Assembly (NCBI GenBank): GCA_002387725.1 | Contig: DGKK01000069.1 | Location: 1-7,526 of the forward strand | Reading direction: 5' to 3' | Source of the DNA: Nitrospirae bacterium UBA4572 | GTDB lineage: Bacteria; Nitrospirota; Leptospirillia; Leptospirillales; Leptospirillaceae | Length of the DNA stretch: 7,526 nt | Shown here: positions 1 through 6,027 of the stretch, piece after piece | How positions within the stretch are numbered: position 1 is the stretch's first letter | How the letters are laid out: each line of letters opens with the position of its first letter | Made by a program: the position numbers and the translations under genes | The notes under the pieces: model-generated | What the model saw: only the letters and a program-made list of their open reading frames with translations | The model's database searches: none | Told to the model about the DNA's origin: nothing

Positions 1-39
1 GGCGAATCTGATTTTGAGAACAAATAGAATCTTCCTCCA

Positions 40-48
40 TGTTATGAT
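40..48 (+). promoter_or_regulatory. Possible extended -10 promoter for the peroxidase gene
   Basis: The bases TGTTATGAT fit an extended -10 element: a TG, one spacer base, then TATGAT, which is one mismatch from TATAAT. Transcription would start near position 55, leaving a leader of roughly 78 bases before the ATG. A TTGAGA lies at 14-19, but it is 23 bases from the -10 hexamer, too far for a normal -35, so the call rests on the extended -10 alone. This is pattern matching only. Confidence 0.3.
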
Positions 49-120
49 AGTGTGTGACGGGCATATTCTTAGGGTGAGGTCCGGAAATACTCAATGGCAT
101 TTTTCCTTCGCCACTGATCA

Positions 121-127
121 GAAGGAG
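121..127 (+). promoter_or_regulatory. Ribosome binding site of the peroxidase gene
   Basis: GAAGGAG lies five bases before the ATG at 133. It is a strong Shine-Dalgarno match at a good distance and fixes the start of the di-haem peroxidase gene. Confidence 0.75.
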
Positions 128-132
128 CTTTC

Positions 133-1143
133 ATGAAAAGAAACATTGTGTATTCCATCGCAACCATAGCCTTTCTGGCCTTTCATGCGGGGACTGCAGA
201 GAGGGCGATGGCCCAACCCTTGGTCCCGCTTCCCCCCTCCCCTCCCGTCCCGCTTTCCAACCTTCAGACTCCGGCCAAGGTCGCACTGGGGAAAAAGCTC
301 TTTTTTGACCCGAAGCTCTCCGTCAACGGATCCATCAGTTGCGCTTTTTGTCATATGCCCAAGGCAGGATACGCGGATCCCCGTCCCGTTTCGATCGGGG
401 TGGGAGGAAAACGCGGAGGAAGAAACGCTCCTTCAGCCCTCAATGCCGCCTACCTTGACCGTGAGTTCTGGGATGGTCGGGCAGGAAGCCTCGAAGAACA
501 GGCCATTGGACCGCTCACAAATCCCGTCGAAATGGAAAACCCCACCAACCAGAGTGTCGTCGACCGACTCCGGAAGATCCCTTTTTACCGGAAATCCTTT
601 CGGGAGGTCTTTGGGGGGGATGTCTCGATTGATCGAATCGGGGAAGCCATTGCGGCCTATGAGCGGACCCTCCTTACGCCCAACACCCCCTATGACCGAT
701 ATCTGATGGGAGACAAGAAAGCCCTTTCTCCCAGTGCAAAAAAAGGCTTTCTTCTCTTCAAGGGAAAGGCCCGCTGCGTTCTCTGTCATTCGGGGGCGCT
801 CCTTTCCGATCAGGCCTACCACAACCTGGGGGTCCCCCAGACAGGGACACTGTCAAAGGATGTGGGTCGCTATGCGATCTCGCATGACCCGAACGACATG
901 GGAAAGTTCAGAACGGCACCATTAAGGAATGTCGCGCTCACCTCTCCCTATATGCACGACGGGGTCTTCAGGACTCTCAGGAAAGTCGTGGATTTTTATG
1001 ATCAAGGGGGCGGGAAATCCCCCTACAAGACGAAGGATCCGCTCATACAGCCCCTTCATCTGACAAAACAGGAAAAGACTGAGCTTGTGGACTTTCTCCT
1101 GGCACTGAGCGGCGAAACCCCCGCTGAAAAAAATCAGCCCTGA
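133..1143 (+). CDS. Periplasmic di-haem cytochrome c peroxidase (MauG/CcpA family)
   Basis: A 336-residue secreted two-haem protein. Residues 1-27 look like a Sec signal peptide with cleavage after AMA. Two c-type haem motifs are visible: CAFCH at 70-74 and CVLCH at 215-219. Between them lie family hallmarks: GRNAPSALNAAY (96-107) and FWDGRAGSLEEQ with W113, Q123 and E133. The spacing of these three matches the tryptophan, glutamine and glutamate (94, 104, 114) of the Pseudomonas-type enzymes. After the second haem comes FRTAPLRNVALTSPYMHDG (259-277), whose M274 is a possible axial ligand. The family reduces hydrogen peroxide with electrons from small cytochromes, or oxidises protein substrates as MauG does. 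There is no histidine between residues 75 and 218, so the usual distal histidine on the first haem is absent, as in MauG-like and constitutively active members. The start is supported by GAAGGAG just upstream. It is probably unrelated in function to the transport genes downstream. Family sure; substrate unknown. Confidence 0.93.
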   Translation: MKRNIVYSIATIAFLAFHAGTAERAMAQPLVPLPPSPPVPLSNLQTPAKVALGKKLFFDPKLSVNGSISCAFCHMPKAGYADPRPVSIGVGGKRGGRNAPSALNAAYLDREFWDGRAGSLEEQAIGPLTNPVEMENPTNQSVVDRLRKIPFYRKSFREVFGGDVSIDRIGEAIAAYERTLLTPNTPYDRYLMGDKKALSPSAKKGFLLFKGKARCVLCHSGALLSDQAYHNLGVPQTGTLSKDVGRYAISHDPNDMGKFRTAPLRNVALTSPYMHDGVFRTLRKVVDFYDQGGGKSPYKTKDPLIQPLHLTKQEKTELVDFLLALSGETPAEKNQP

Positions 1144-1160
1144 CCTTTTGAAAATTAACT

Positions 1161-1165
1161 GAGGT
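1161..1165 (+). promoter_or_regulatory. Possible ribosome binding site for the permease, pointing to a non-standard start
   Basis: GAGGT lies seven bases before an in-frame ATC at 1173. An AAGAG just after it lies eight bases before an in-frame ATT at 1179. It is the only purine-rich site between the peroxidase stop and the conserved part of the permease, and it is what suggests that translation begins here without a usual start codon. Confidence 0.35.
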
Positions 1166-1172
1166 AAGAGAT

Positions 1173-1952
1173 ATCGGAATTCTAGAGTCCATTAGCCCCC
1201 TAAGGCTTTACCAATATTTTCGGGATCTGATTCAAATCATTCTGACGAGTGTCCATGACCTGATACGACTGACGCTTTCCAGAAGGATCTCCCTCCATCT
1301 CTATCTCCATGCCATCGTGACCGCAGGGCTGAGTGCCCTGCCGATCATCACAGTGGTGGCGCTGCTTGTCGGGGCCGGAGTGGTGGCAGAGACGGGAATC
1401 GAGCTCCCCAAGCTGGGCATCCAGAATCTTGTAGGAACGATCGTCCTTCATGTGATTTTTGGGATTGTGGGTCCCTTTGCCACCGCCCTTATCGTCATCG
1501 CCCGCTCGACGTCGGGGCTCGCCGTGGAAATCGGCAACATGAGGGTCTCCGGAGAGCTCGACACCATTGAAATGCTGGGGGTCAATCTCTCCTATCTCAT
1601 CATCACCCCCAACATCATCGGAATCATTGTCTCGACGATCGCCCTGACCTTCTATTTCGGGATCATTGCCATGGCCGGAGGATTTGCCATGGCACTCATG
1701 GGGCTCTCCATGCCGGTGGCAACGCTTGTCCGGATGATCGAAATGAATATTCGGCTTTCCGATCTTCTTCTTCCCCTTCTCGAGGGACTCTTTTACGGAT
1801 TGATCATCTCTTCCGTGAGCGTCTATCATGGGCTCCGGGTCAAGCGATCGGCCCGGGAGGTTCCCAAGGAGACACGGCTGGCGCTGGTGAGCGCCCTGGC
1901 GCTATCGACCGTCGCCCTGAGTCTCTATCTGATTTTCTCCTCTCTCGCCTAG
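1173..1952 (+). CDS. mlaE: MlaE-type ABC transporter permease (start codon non-standard or lost)
   Basis: An integral membrane protein of the MlaE/permease family, the channel part of Mla-type phospholipid transporters. The family core is visible: SALPIITVVALLVGAGVV for the first membrane segment (from base 1332), then GPFATALIVIARS, and EIGNMRVSGELDTIEMLGV, which matches the family's AELGxMrVxEEIDALexMG block. About five hydrophobic segments follow one another to the end. The reading frame is open from 1152, and coding-like sequence (ESISPLRLYQYFRDLIQ and on) continues well upstream of the first canonical start, a GTG at 1317. That GTG has no ribosome binding site and would remove about 45 residues, including the interfacial helix and the residues leading into the first segment. 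I therefore place the start at ATC 1173 or ATT 1179, giving 257-259 residues, the usual family length of about 260. The 5' end is uncertain. The ATPase gene follows after 48 bases. Confidence 0.85.
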   Translation: MGILESISPLRLYQYFRDLIQIILTSVHDLIRLTLSRRISLHLYLHAIVTAGLSALPIITVVALLVGAGVVAETGIELPKLGIQNLVGTIVLHVIFGIVGPFATALIVIARSTSGLAVEIGNMRVSGELDTIEMLGVNLSYLIITPNIIGIIVSTIALTFYFGIIAMAGGFAMALMGLSMPVATLVRMIEMNIRLSDLLLPLLEGLFYGLIISSVSVYHGLRVKRSAREVPKETRLALVSALALSTVALSLYLIFSSLA

Positions 1953-1962
1953 AGGAACACAA

Positions 1963-2013
1963 ATGGGACGAAGGCACAGCGTTAAAATGCAGGATACGGC
2001 ATGGAGACATTGA
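1963..2013 (+). other. Possible 16-codon leader ORF overlapping the ATPase start
   Basis: An ATG at 1963 sits six bases after AGAGGA (1951-1956), which itself overlaps the permease TAG stop. The reading frame gives MGRRHSVKMQDTAWRH and ends at a TGA at 2011-2013, ten bases past the ATG of the ATPase gene in another frame. The ribosome binding site is better than that of the ATPase itself, so it could act in translational coupling. The peptide resembles nothing I know, and it may be chance. Confidence 0.25.
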
Positions 2014-2705
2014 TCGAATTTGAAGAGGCCGCCATCGGATATGACGAGGAGCTCCCTCTCATCTCCCCGCTGACCCTTTCGATCAATAAGGGCGAACATT
2101 GCCTGATCATGGGAGAGAGCGGAGTCGGAAAGTCGGCCCTTGTCAAAACGATCCTGGGAATTCTTTGTGTGTGGGAAGGTCAATTTCAACTCTTTGAACG
2201 CGAAATGACGGATCCTCCCGCCGTGCTTCTTTCCTACATACGAAAGAAAATCGGACTGCTTCCCGATCGGGGGATCCTCCTTCAGGGGATGACGGTTTAC
2301 CAGAACCTGGCATTACAGCTCAAGTATGGGCATGTTATGGCCTCCCACAAGATCGAAGAGCGCCTTGACCCCTATCTTGAGGAATTCGGACTTCACGCTC
2401 TTCTTGATCTCTATCCCTGCGACCTGAATGCAGACCAGACGAAAAAGGTCGGCTTTGTTCGGGCCATCCTGAACAATCCCGATCTTCTGATCCTCGACGA
2501 CCCCTATGAAGGGCTTGACGACCAGGGGATCCGGAGAATCAACGATGCGCTTGGGCGAATTGTGGCGGAAGGAGAGACAACCATCCTTCTTTTTTCACGA
2601 AAAAAGATCCTGCCGGGACCCTTTTATAAGAAAATTGGATATCTGACTCCCCGGGGCCTGACCGGCTCCGACGAGACCCTTCTGCGTTCGGAAAGAGAGT
2701 CCTAA
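2001..2705 (+). CDS. mlaF: MlaF-type ABC ATPase with degenerate catalytic motifs
   Basis: A 234-residue soluble ABC ATPase placed between permease and MCE genes, so by position the MlaF partner that would power lipid transport from the cytoplasmic face. Walker A is intact (GESGVGKS, 38-45). The Walker B strand is LLILDD (162-167), so the position of the catalytic glutamate is aspartate D167. The signature, normally LSGGM/Q, is LNADQ (142-146) inside an otherwise typical context (YPCD before, TKKVGFVRAI after). The Q-loop position is D89 in LLPDRGILLQGMTV, and the switch histidine is R200 in LLFSRKK. The D-loop GLDD (171-174) is kept. The frame is intact and the length is near the usual 240-270, so this is not a decayed gene by reading-frame criteria. 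ATP binding is plausible; ordinary hydrolysis is doubtful. The start is set by a stop at 1983 and a modest AGGA at 1991-1994. Confidence 0.9.
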   Translation: METLIEFEEAAIGYDEELPLISPLTLSINKGEHCLIMGESGVGKSALVKTILGILCVWEGQFQLFEREMTDPPAVLLSYIRKKIGLLPDRGILLQGMTVYQNLALQLKYGHVMASHKIEERLDPYLEEFGLHALLDLYPCDLNADQTKKVGFVRAILNNPDLLILDDPYEGLDDQGIRRINDALGRIVAEGETTILLFSRKKILPGPFYKKIGYLTPRGLTGSDETLLRSERES

Positions 2706-2712
2706 CCACGAT

Positions 2713-2783
2713 CGATCTCAGGATCGCTCAAAGAAAAAGGAGAGTCTGACAGGGATCTTCCCTCCCGGACATGAATGTCTGGG
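2713..2783 (+). other. Three consecutive small stem-loops between the ATPase and MCE genes
   Basis: Three perfect or near-perfect inverted repeats follow one another: CGATC/GATCG (2713-2717 with 2722-2726), AGGGA/TCCCT (2751-2755 with 2759-2763), and CCCGGACA/TGTCTGGG (2764-2771 with 2776-2783, one G-U pair, loop TGAA). A strong ribosome-binding sequence AAGGAGAG lies at 2737-2744, between the first and second. The first A of the ATG at 2775 is the last base of the third loop, and the T and G are in its stem. No run of T follows, so these are not simple terminators. Their effect, if any, would be on translation of the MCE gene. Confidence 0.4.
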
Positions 2784-3713
2784 ATTGTCGGCAAAAACAC
2801 GATGAAACTTCACCATATCCATCGAGCCAACGAAAAGAAAATCGAACAGCTTGCGGGGATCTTCCTGCTCGTTCCCCTGATCGGATTCATCTTCGGACTC
2901 TATGAAATCGGCGTCCATCAGCATGTGTTCGACAAAAGATTCCACCTCTACACCATCCTGGACCAGACCTACGGAATCGTTCCCGGAACTCCGGTCAAGC
3001 TTGCCGGCCTCGATGTCGGAGAAGTGGACTCTGTTGACTTCACCAAGCTCAATCAGATCAAGGTCTCCATGAAGATCCTGAAAAAATATCAGAACCTCAT
3101 TCGAAAAGACTCTTTTGTTTCCGTCAAGAAATCCGGAATCATCTCCGGCGACGTCTCCCTTCGAATCAGCATCGGGACTCCCTGGCTGCCTGAAATTGCA
3201 AGCAATGCCAAGATCCGGGCAGAGACCCCGCTGACGATGGAGCAAATCATGGCAAAACTCAATCCGACCATCATCGACCTTCAGCGAATCGTCCGGAACA
3301 TCGCCGACCTTTCAAGTTCCATCGATCGGGGCAAGGGAACGGTCGGAGCCATTCTCAGGAAGCAGGAAATCTACGATGAACTCCAGAAGACCACACTCAA
3401 TGTGAAAGAAACGTCTGAAAACATCAAAAACATGAGCAACGACCTCCCGGCCCTCATCAAAAAACTGCAGGGCATCGCGGACGACGTCAAGAAAGCGACG
3501 CCCCGTCTTCCCGAAATCACTCAGAAGACGACCACGGTCCTTTCGGCCACGGACAGAACGGTCAATTCGACCCAGACAATTCTGAACGGGGTGAAGCAGA
3601 GCTGGCCGATCAGAAATCTCATTCCTCCGCCTCCGCCTCCCCTTGACGCCATTGGGCCGGGCCAGAGACCGCCGCTTCCCCTCCCCTCAACCGCTGGAGG
3701 GACTCACCCATGA
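2775..3713 (+). CDS. mlaD: MlaD-type MCE-domain protein with helical and proline-rich C-terminus
   Basis: A 312-residue periplasmic protein anchored by one N-terminal membrane helix (about 26-45, LAGIFLLVPLIGFIFGLYEI). The MCE domain spans roughly 56-135: TYGIVPGTPVKLAGLDVGEVDSVDF, then strands ending in KKSGIISGDVSLRISIGTP. MCE domains form hexameric rings that bind lipid between the membranes. A helical region (about 155-275) contains RGKGTVGAILRKQEIYDEL, the RGxGTxGxLL element common after MCE domains. Residues 284-305 are proline-rich, with six prolines in a row. E. coli MlaD is only about 180 residues, so the C-terminal part is longer here, closer to the extended helical type. The frame has a stop at 2772, so the start is ATG 2775 or ATG 2802 (residue 10). 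Neither has a well-spaced ribosome binding site, and 2775 is partly within a stem-loop. The stop overlaps the next start as ATGA. Confidence 0.92.
   Translation: MSGIVGKNTMKLHHIHRANEKKIEQLAGIFLLVPLIGFIFGLYEIGVHQHVFDKRFHLYTILDQTYGIVPGTPVKLAGLDVGEVDSVDFTKLNQIKVSMKILKKYQNLIRKDSFVSVKKSGIISGDVSLRISIGTPWLPEIASNAKIRAETPLTMEQIMAKLNPTIIDLQRIVRNIADLSSSIDRGKGTVGAILRKQEIYDELQKTTLNVKETSENIKNMSNDLPALIKKLQGIADDVKKATPRLPEITQKTTTVLSATDRTVNSTQTILNGVKQSWPIRNLIPPPPPPLDAIGPGQRPPLPLPSTAGGTHP
3696..3701 (+). promoter_or_regulatory. Ribosome binding site of the lipoprotein gene
   Basis: GGAGGG lies eight bases before the ATG at 3710, inside the last codons of the MCE gene. Together with the ATGA stop/start overlap it supports coupled translation of the two proteins. 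Confidence 0.6.
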
Positions 3714-4654
3714 CCTCCGCAAGACGAAAGGGAGTCGGCCTCATTGCCATGGGTATTCTTTTATCTTTTTCCGCCTGTGGGGGGGCACCGATCAAACACC
3801 CGAACAGGCTCCGGGCCGCCGAACATCTCGGAAGCGCACAGGAGCTTCTTCTCAAAAACCACCCCCGACAGGCCATCCTTTCGGTCAGAAAGGCCCTGGC
3901 CCGCCATAGAATGTCAGGGGACTACAACGCGACAATCTCCGACATGAACCGCTTGGCAAGATTGTCGATCATCATCGGAAGGCCGGATCAGGCCAGAGAG
4001 TGGATCGATCGGGCCCTTCTCTTTGAGTCTGTCGCCGATGCCCCCGACCGCAAGGCCGAAACACTGCTTCTCGGGGCAGAAATCGCATCCGCTGATTCTC
4101 AGGAGGAATGGATCACCGAGGCCCGAAAGACGATCGATTCCCTCTCAGGAAGCCGGGAGGATGCCCGACAACGCCTTCTTTCCCGCCTTTACCAGATTCA
4201 GGCGGAGCGGCTGTCGGCCAAAAAGCACTATCACCAGGCCGGAAATCTTTACAAGAAGGCCCTCTCGCTCGATGAGTCAAGGGAGAACAAACTCTCCATC
4301 GCCACTGACCTTGCCGGCCTCGGTCGCAACGACCTTCTCTCCGGCCATACCAAACGAGCGCTGAACTCTTTTTCCCGGGCCGAAAAAATCGACCGTGCGC
4401 TCCACAATCCCTCGGGTCTTGCCTTTGACCTTGAAGGTCAAGCCCTGGGACATCTCTCCCAGGGCGAGTATGGACTCGCTGCCAGGGACATGCTCACAGC
4501 CTCAGGGATCCGATCATCGCTTGGGCACAGGGAGCTTGCGCAAAAGGACCTGGCTTCCATCAAAACCTTTGCCTCAAAACTTGGGGGGCTTCCTCCGGGA
4601 GAGATCCAGGCCATCATCGATCAATGGCTCAGCTCCCGTGAGGGTCAGGAATAG
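3710..4654 (+). CDS. TPR-like repeat lipoprotein of the MCE operon
   Basis: A 314-residue probable lipoprotein of unknown exact function. The N-terminus has basic residues (ARRK), a hydrophobic stretch and the lipobox-like FSAC, with C23 as the lipidated residue; phenylalanine at -3 is less usual than leucine. The mature part is almost all helical and carries TPR-like units, roughly at 34-66, 75-105, 160-190 (the clearest, HYHQAGNLYKKALSLD), 197-230 and 237-270. TPR domains hold other proteins or peptides. The gene starts at the ATGA overlap with the MCE gene and has its own GGAGGG, so its product is probably made with that protein. Lipoproteins such as PqiC accompany other MCE systems, but no sequence likeness to PqiC is claimed. 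Residue 24 is glycine rather than aspartate, which would favour outer-membrane sorting under the E. coli rule. Its 3' end overlaps a convergent gene by ten bases. Confidence 0.82.
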   Translation: MTSARRKGVGLIAMGILLSFSACGGAPIKHPNRLRAAEHLGSAQELLLKNHPRQAILSVRKALARHRMSGDYNATISDMNRLARLSIIIGRPDQAREWIDRALLFESVADAPDRKAETLLLGAEIASADSQEEWITEARKTIDSLSGSREDARQRLLSRLYQIQAERLSAKKHYHQAGNLYKKALSLDESRENKLSIATDLAGLGRNDLLSGHTKRALNSFSRAEKIDRALHNPSGLAFDLEGQALGHLSQGEYGLAARDMLTASGIRSSLGHRELAQKDLASIKTFASKLGGLPPGEIQAIIDQWLSSREGQE

Positions 4655-6027
4655 TAGAAAGTTCCGTCGACGGAAGACGGTCCGTCGACCTTGTGGAGGA
4701 TCTGTTCGAAGAAGGTCCCCACGGAGGGGGCCAAATCAAGGGGATAGGGCACAAGAACGACCTTGTAATGAAGGCCTTTTTCGAGCGTCTTCGAGCTGGA
4801 GAATTTTGAGAGGGATTTGACGATGCGGTTTAAGACGGCTTGCCCCTCGGCCTCTCCGGCTTCCAGAACCTGAATCAGCAGCAGATCGGGGCGAGGTCGC
4901 ATCACCCAGTCTGTTGGCCGGAGAGTGGCCGAAACAGCATTCGTCAAACGGGTCCAGGCTGCCTCCAGAGAGGCTGTCCCGTATCGTTTCTCGACCTCAT
5001 CTTGATTGTCCACGCGAAAAGCGATCATTGAAAAGGGAATTTCCATTTTCTTCGTTTTGGCGAGCTCCTCCATCAGACGATTCATGGTGGCTCGATAGTC
5101 GAGCGAGCCGGTGGAATCCCTCGTTGTGAGAGTCGGGTCGGTGCCCCCGCTTTCCTGGCGGACGATCAGGGATTTCAGAAGATGGAGCGATTCCCGGACA
5201 TTGTCCTGCCAGTTGTCGGGGGGGCGGGAGACGGTCATTTCCACCATGAGAACGCAGAACTCTCCGCCGTCACCCCCAAAAGGATAGATCCAGGAGTCAA
5301 CCGTTCCAAAATTCCCGGTCTTGGGAACGAAGGTGAGGGTCCGCAAGGGACTACTGAACACCAGTTCCGGCGGCGAGACCGATGTGCCGAGAAGTGTGAA
5401 ATCCTCCCCGCTGCTGACCCCACAGATCCGGAACTGGTCATCAGATTCGTCGTACCGGAAGAGGGTCAGTCGTGACGTTCTCCCGCCTGTGCCCAATGCG
5501 AGGCGAAGGGAGTCCAGGACGCTGTCCATTCTTCTCACAGCCTTTTCCGGTGGAAGCTCTCCTCCGGCCCGGACATCCTCTTCTGTGGCCTTGATGACCT
5601 CCTTGAACGGGGCCGAGGCCCCGGATGGACGTCCATAACCGCCTCCGCCGAACCGTCCGGCATTTTCCCGGACCAGCTCCATCCCCTCGCGGAGGCGCCG
5701 ATTCTGACGGCTGATGATCAGGAAAAAGGCGACTCCTCCGCCGAGGAACATGACGGCACTGAAAAAGACAAGAATCGGATGGCTTTTGAGGGATCTCTCC
5801 CACAAGGGTTCGGAGGGGTTCGGATTGACGGACGGAAGTCCCAGATCATTTCTCAGGTATTTTTCCGACTTTTTGAGATCGTTCACGCTGACATCAAGAA
5901 AAAGGGGAGGGGCTGAGATGCTCCCGCACTCTGCGCATCGGGAACGACCGATCTCCCCCAAGGGAAATTGGCAGAACAGGTCCGACAGGAATATGAAAAG
6001 CAAAATCCAGAATCCGTTTTTCCTCAT
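4645..6027 (-). CDS. Membrane protein with GAF-like region and degenerate GGDEF domain
   Basis: A 460-residue protein. Residues 1-20 are a signal peptide or first membrane helix; then comes a short external part with a CAEC pair (31-34), a membrane helix at about 84-105, and a glycine-rich linker (126-136). Residues of about 168-290 look like a GAF-type sensor fold. The C-terminal part of about 300-410 follows the GGDEF plan: DSTGSLDYRATMNRL (304-318) for the usual DxLTGLxNRR, FSMIAFRVDNQDEVEKRYG (332-350) for the SLLxxDIDxFKxINDxYG strand, then TDWVMRPRPDLLLIQV (372-387) for DxVxRxGGDEFxVLL. The signature itself is therefore RPDLL (379-383), and cyclic di-GMP synthesis is not expected. It may bind nucleotide or act as a dimerisation module. 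The start ATG has GAGGG four bases upstream. It converges with the lipoprotein gene and diverges from the cyclase gene. The GGDEF assignment is from pattern and is fairly firm; the GAF is tentative. Confidence 0.8.
   Translation of the reverse strand: MRKNGFWILLFIFLSDLFCQFPLGEIGRSRCAECGSISAPPLFLDVSVNDLKKSEKYLRNDLGLPSVNPNPSEPLWERSLKSHPILVFFSAVMFLGGGVAFFLIISRQNRRLREGMELVRENAGRFGGGGYGRPSGASAPFKEVIKATEEDVRAGGELPPEKAVRRMDSVLDSLRLALGTGGRTSRLTLFRYDESDDQFRICGVSSGEDFTLLGTSVSPPELVFSSPLRTLTFVPKTGNFGTVDSWIYPFGGDGGEFCVLMVEMTVSRPPDNWQDNVRESLHLLKSLIVRQESGGTDPTLTTRDSTGSLDYRATMNRLMEELAKTKKMEIPFSMIAFRVDNQDEVEKRYGTASLEAAWTRLTNAVSATLRPTDWVMRPRPDLLLIQVLEAGEAEGQAVLNRIVKSLSKFSSSKTLEKGLHYKVVLVPYPLDLAPSVGTFFEQILHKVDGPSSVDGTFYYS
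4666..4689. repeat. Stem-loop at the convergent gene junction
   Basis: GTCGACGGA at 4666-4674 pairs perfectly with TCCGTCGAC at 4681-4689 around a six-base loop. The left arm is also part of a 14-base perfect palindrome, TTCCGTCGACGGAA (4662-4675). It lies 12 bases after the lipoprotein stop and inside the last codons of the minus-strand gene. There is no T run on the plus side, so a classical intrinsic terminator is not shown; it may protect the 3' end of the MCE operon transcript or aid termination. Confidence 0.45.

Noticed and set aside
14..30. TTGAGA with TAGAAT as a promoter pair
   Set aside because: Only five bases separate the two hexamers, far below a workable spacer.
1148..1177. 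TTGAAA followed by TATCGG as a promoter for the permease
   Set aside because: The -10 match is only three of six, and transcription from it would start after the only ribosome binding sequence.
1200..1829. Long minus-strand open frame opposite the permease gene
   Set aside because: Its translation is rich in His, Asp and Gly without any family pattern, while the plus strand gives a clear MlaE permease; it is a mirror of that gene.
2706..2774. Intrinsic terminator between ATPase and MCE genes
   Set aside because: Hairpins are present but no run of T follows, and the genes belong together functionally.
2718..3245. Minus-strand open frame opposite the MCE gene
   Set aside because: The plus strand encodes a recognisable MCE domain; the antisense product resembles nothing.
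5441..5803. Minus-strand alternative frame within the pseudo-GGDEF gene
   Set aside because: Arg/Pro/Gly-rich translation typical of an out-of-frame reading; the 460-residue frame has a signal peptide, membrane helix and domain patterns.
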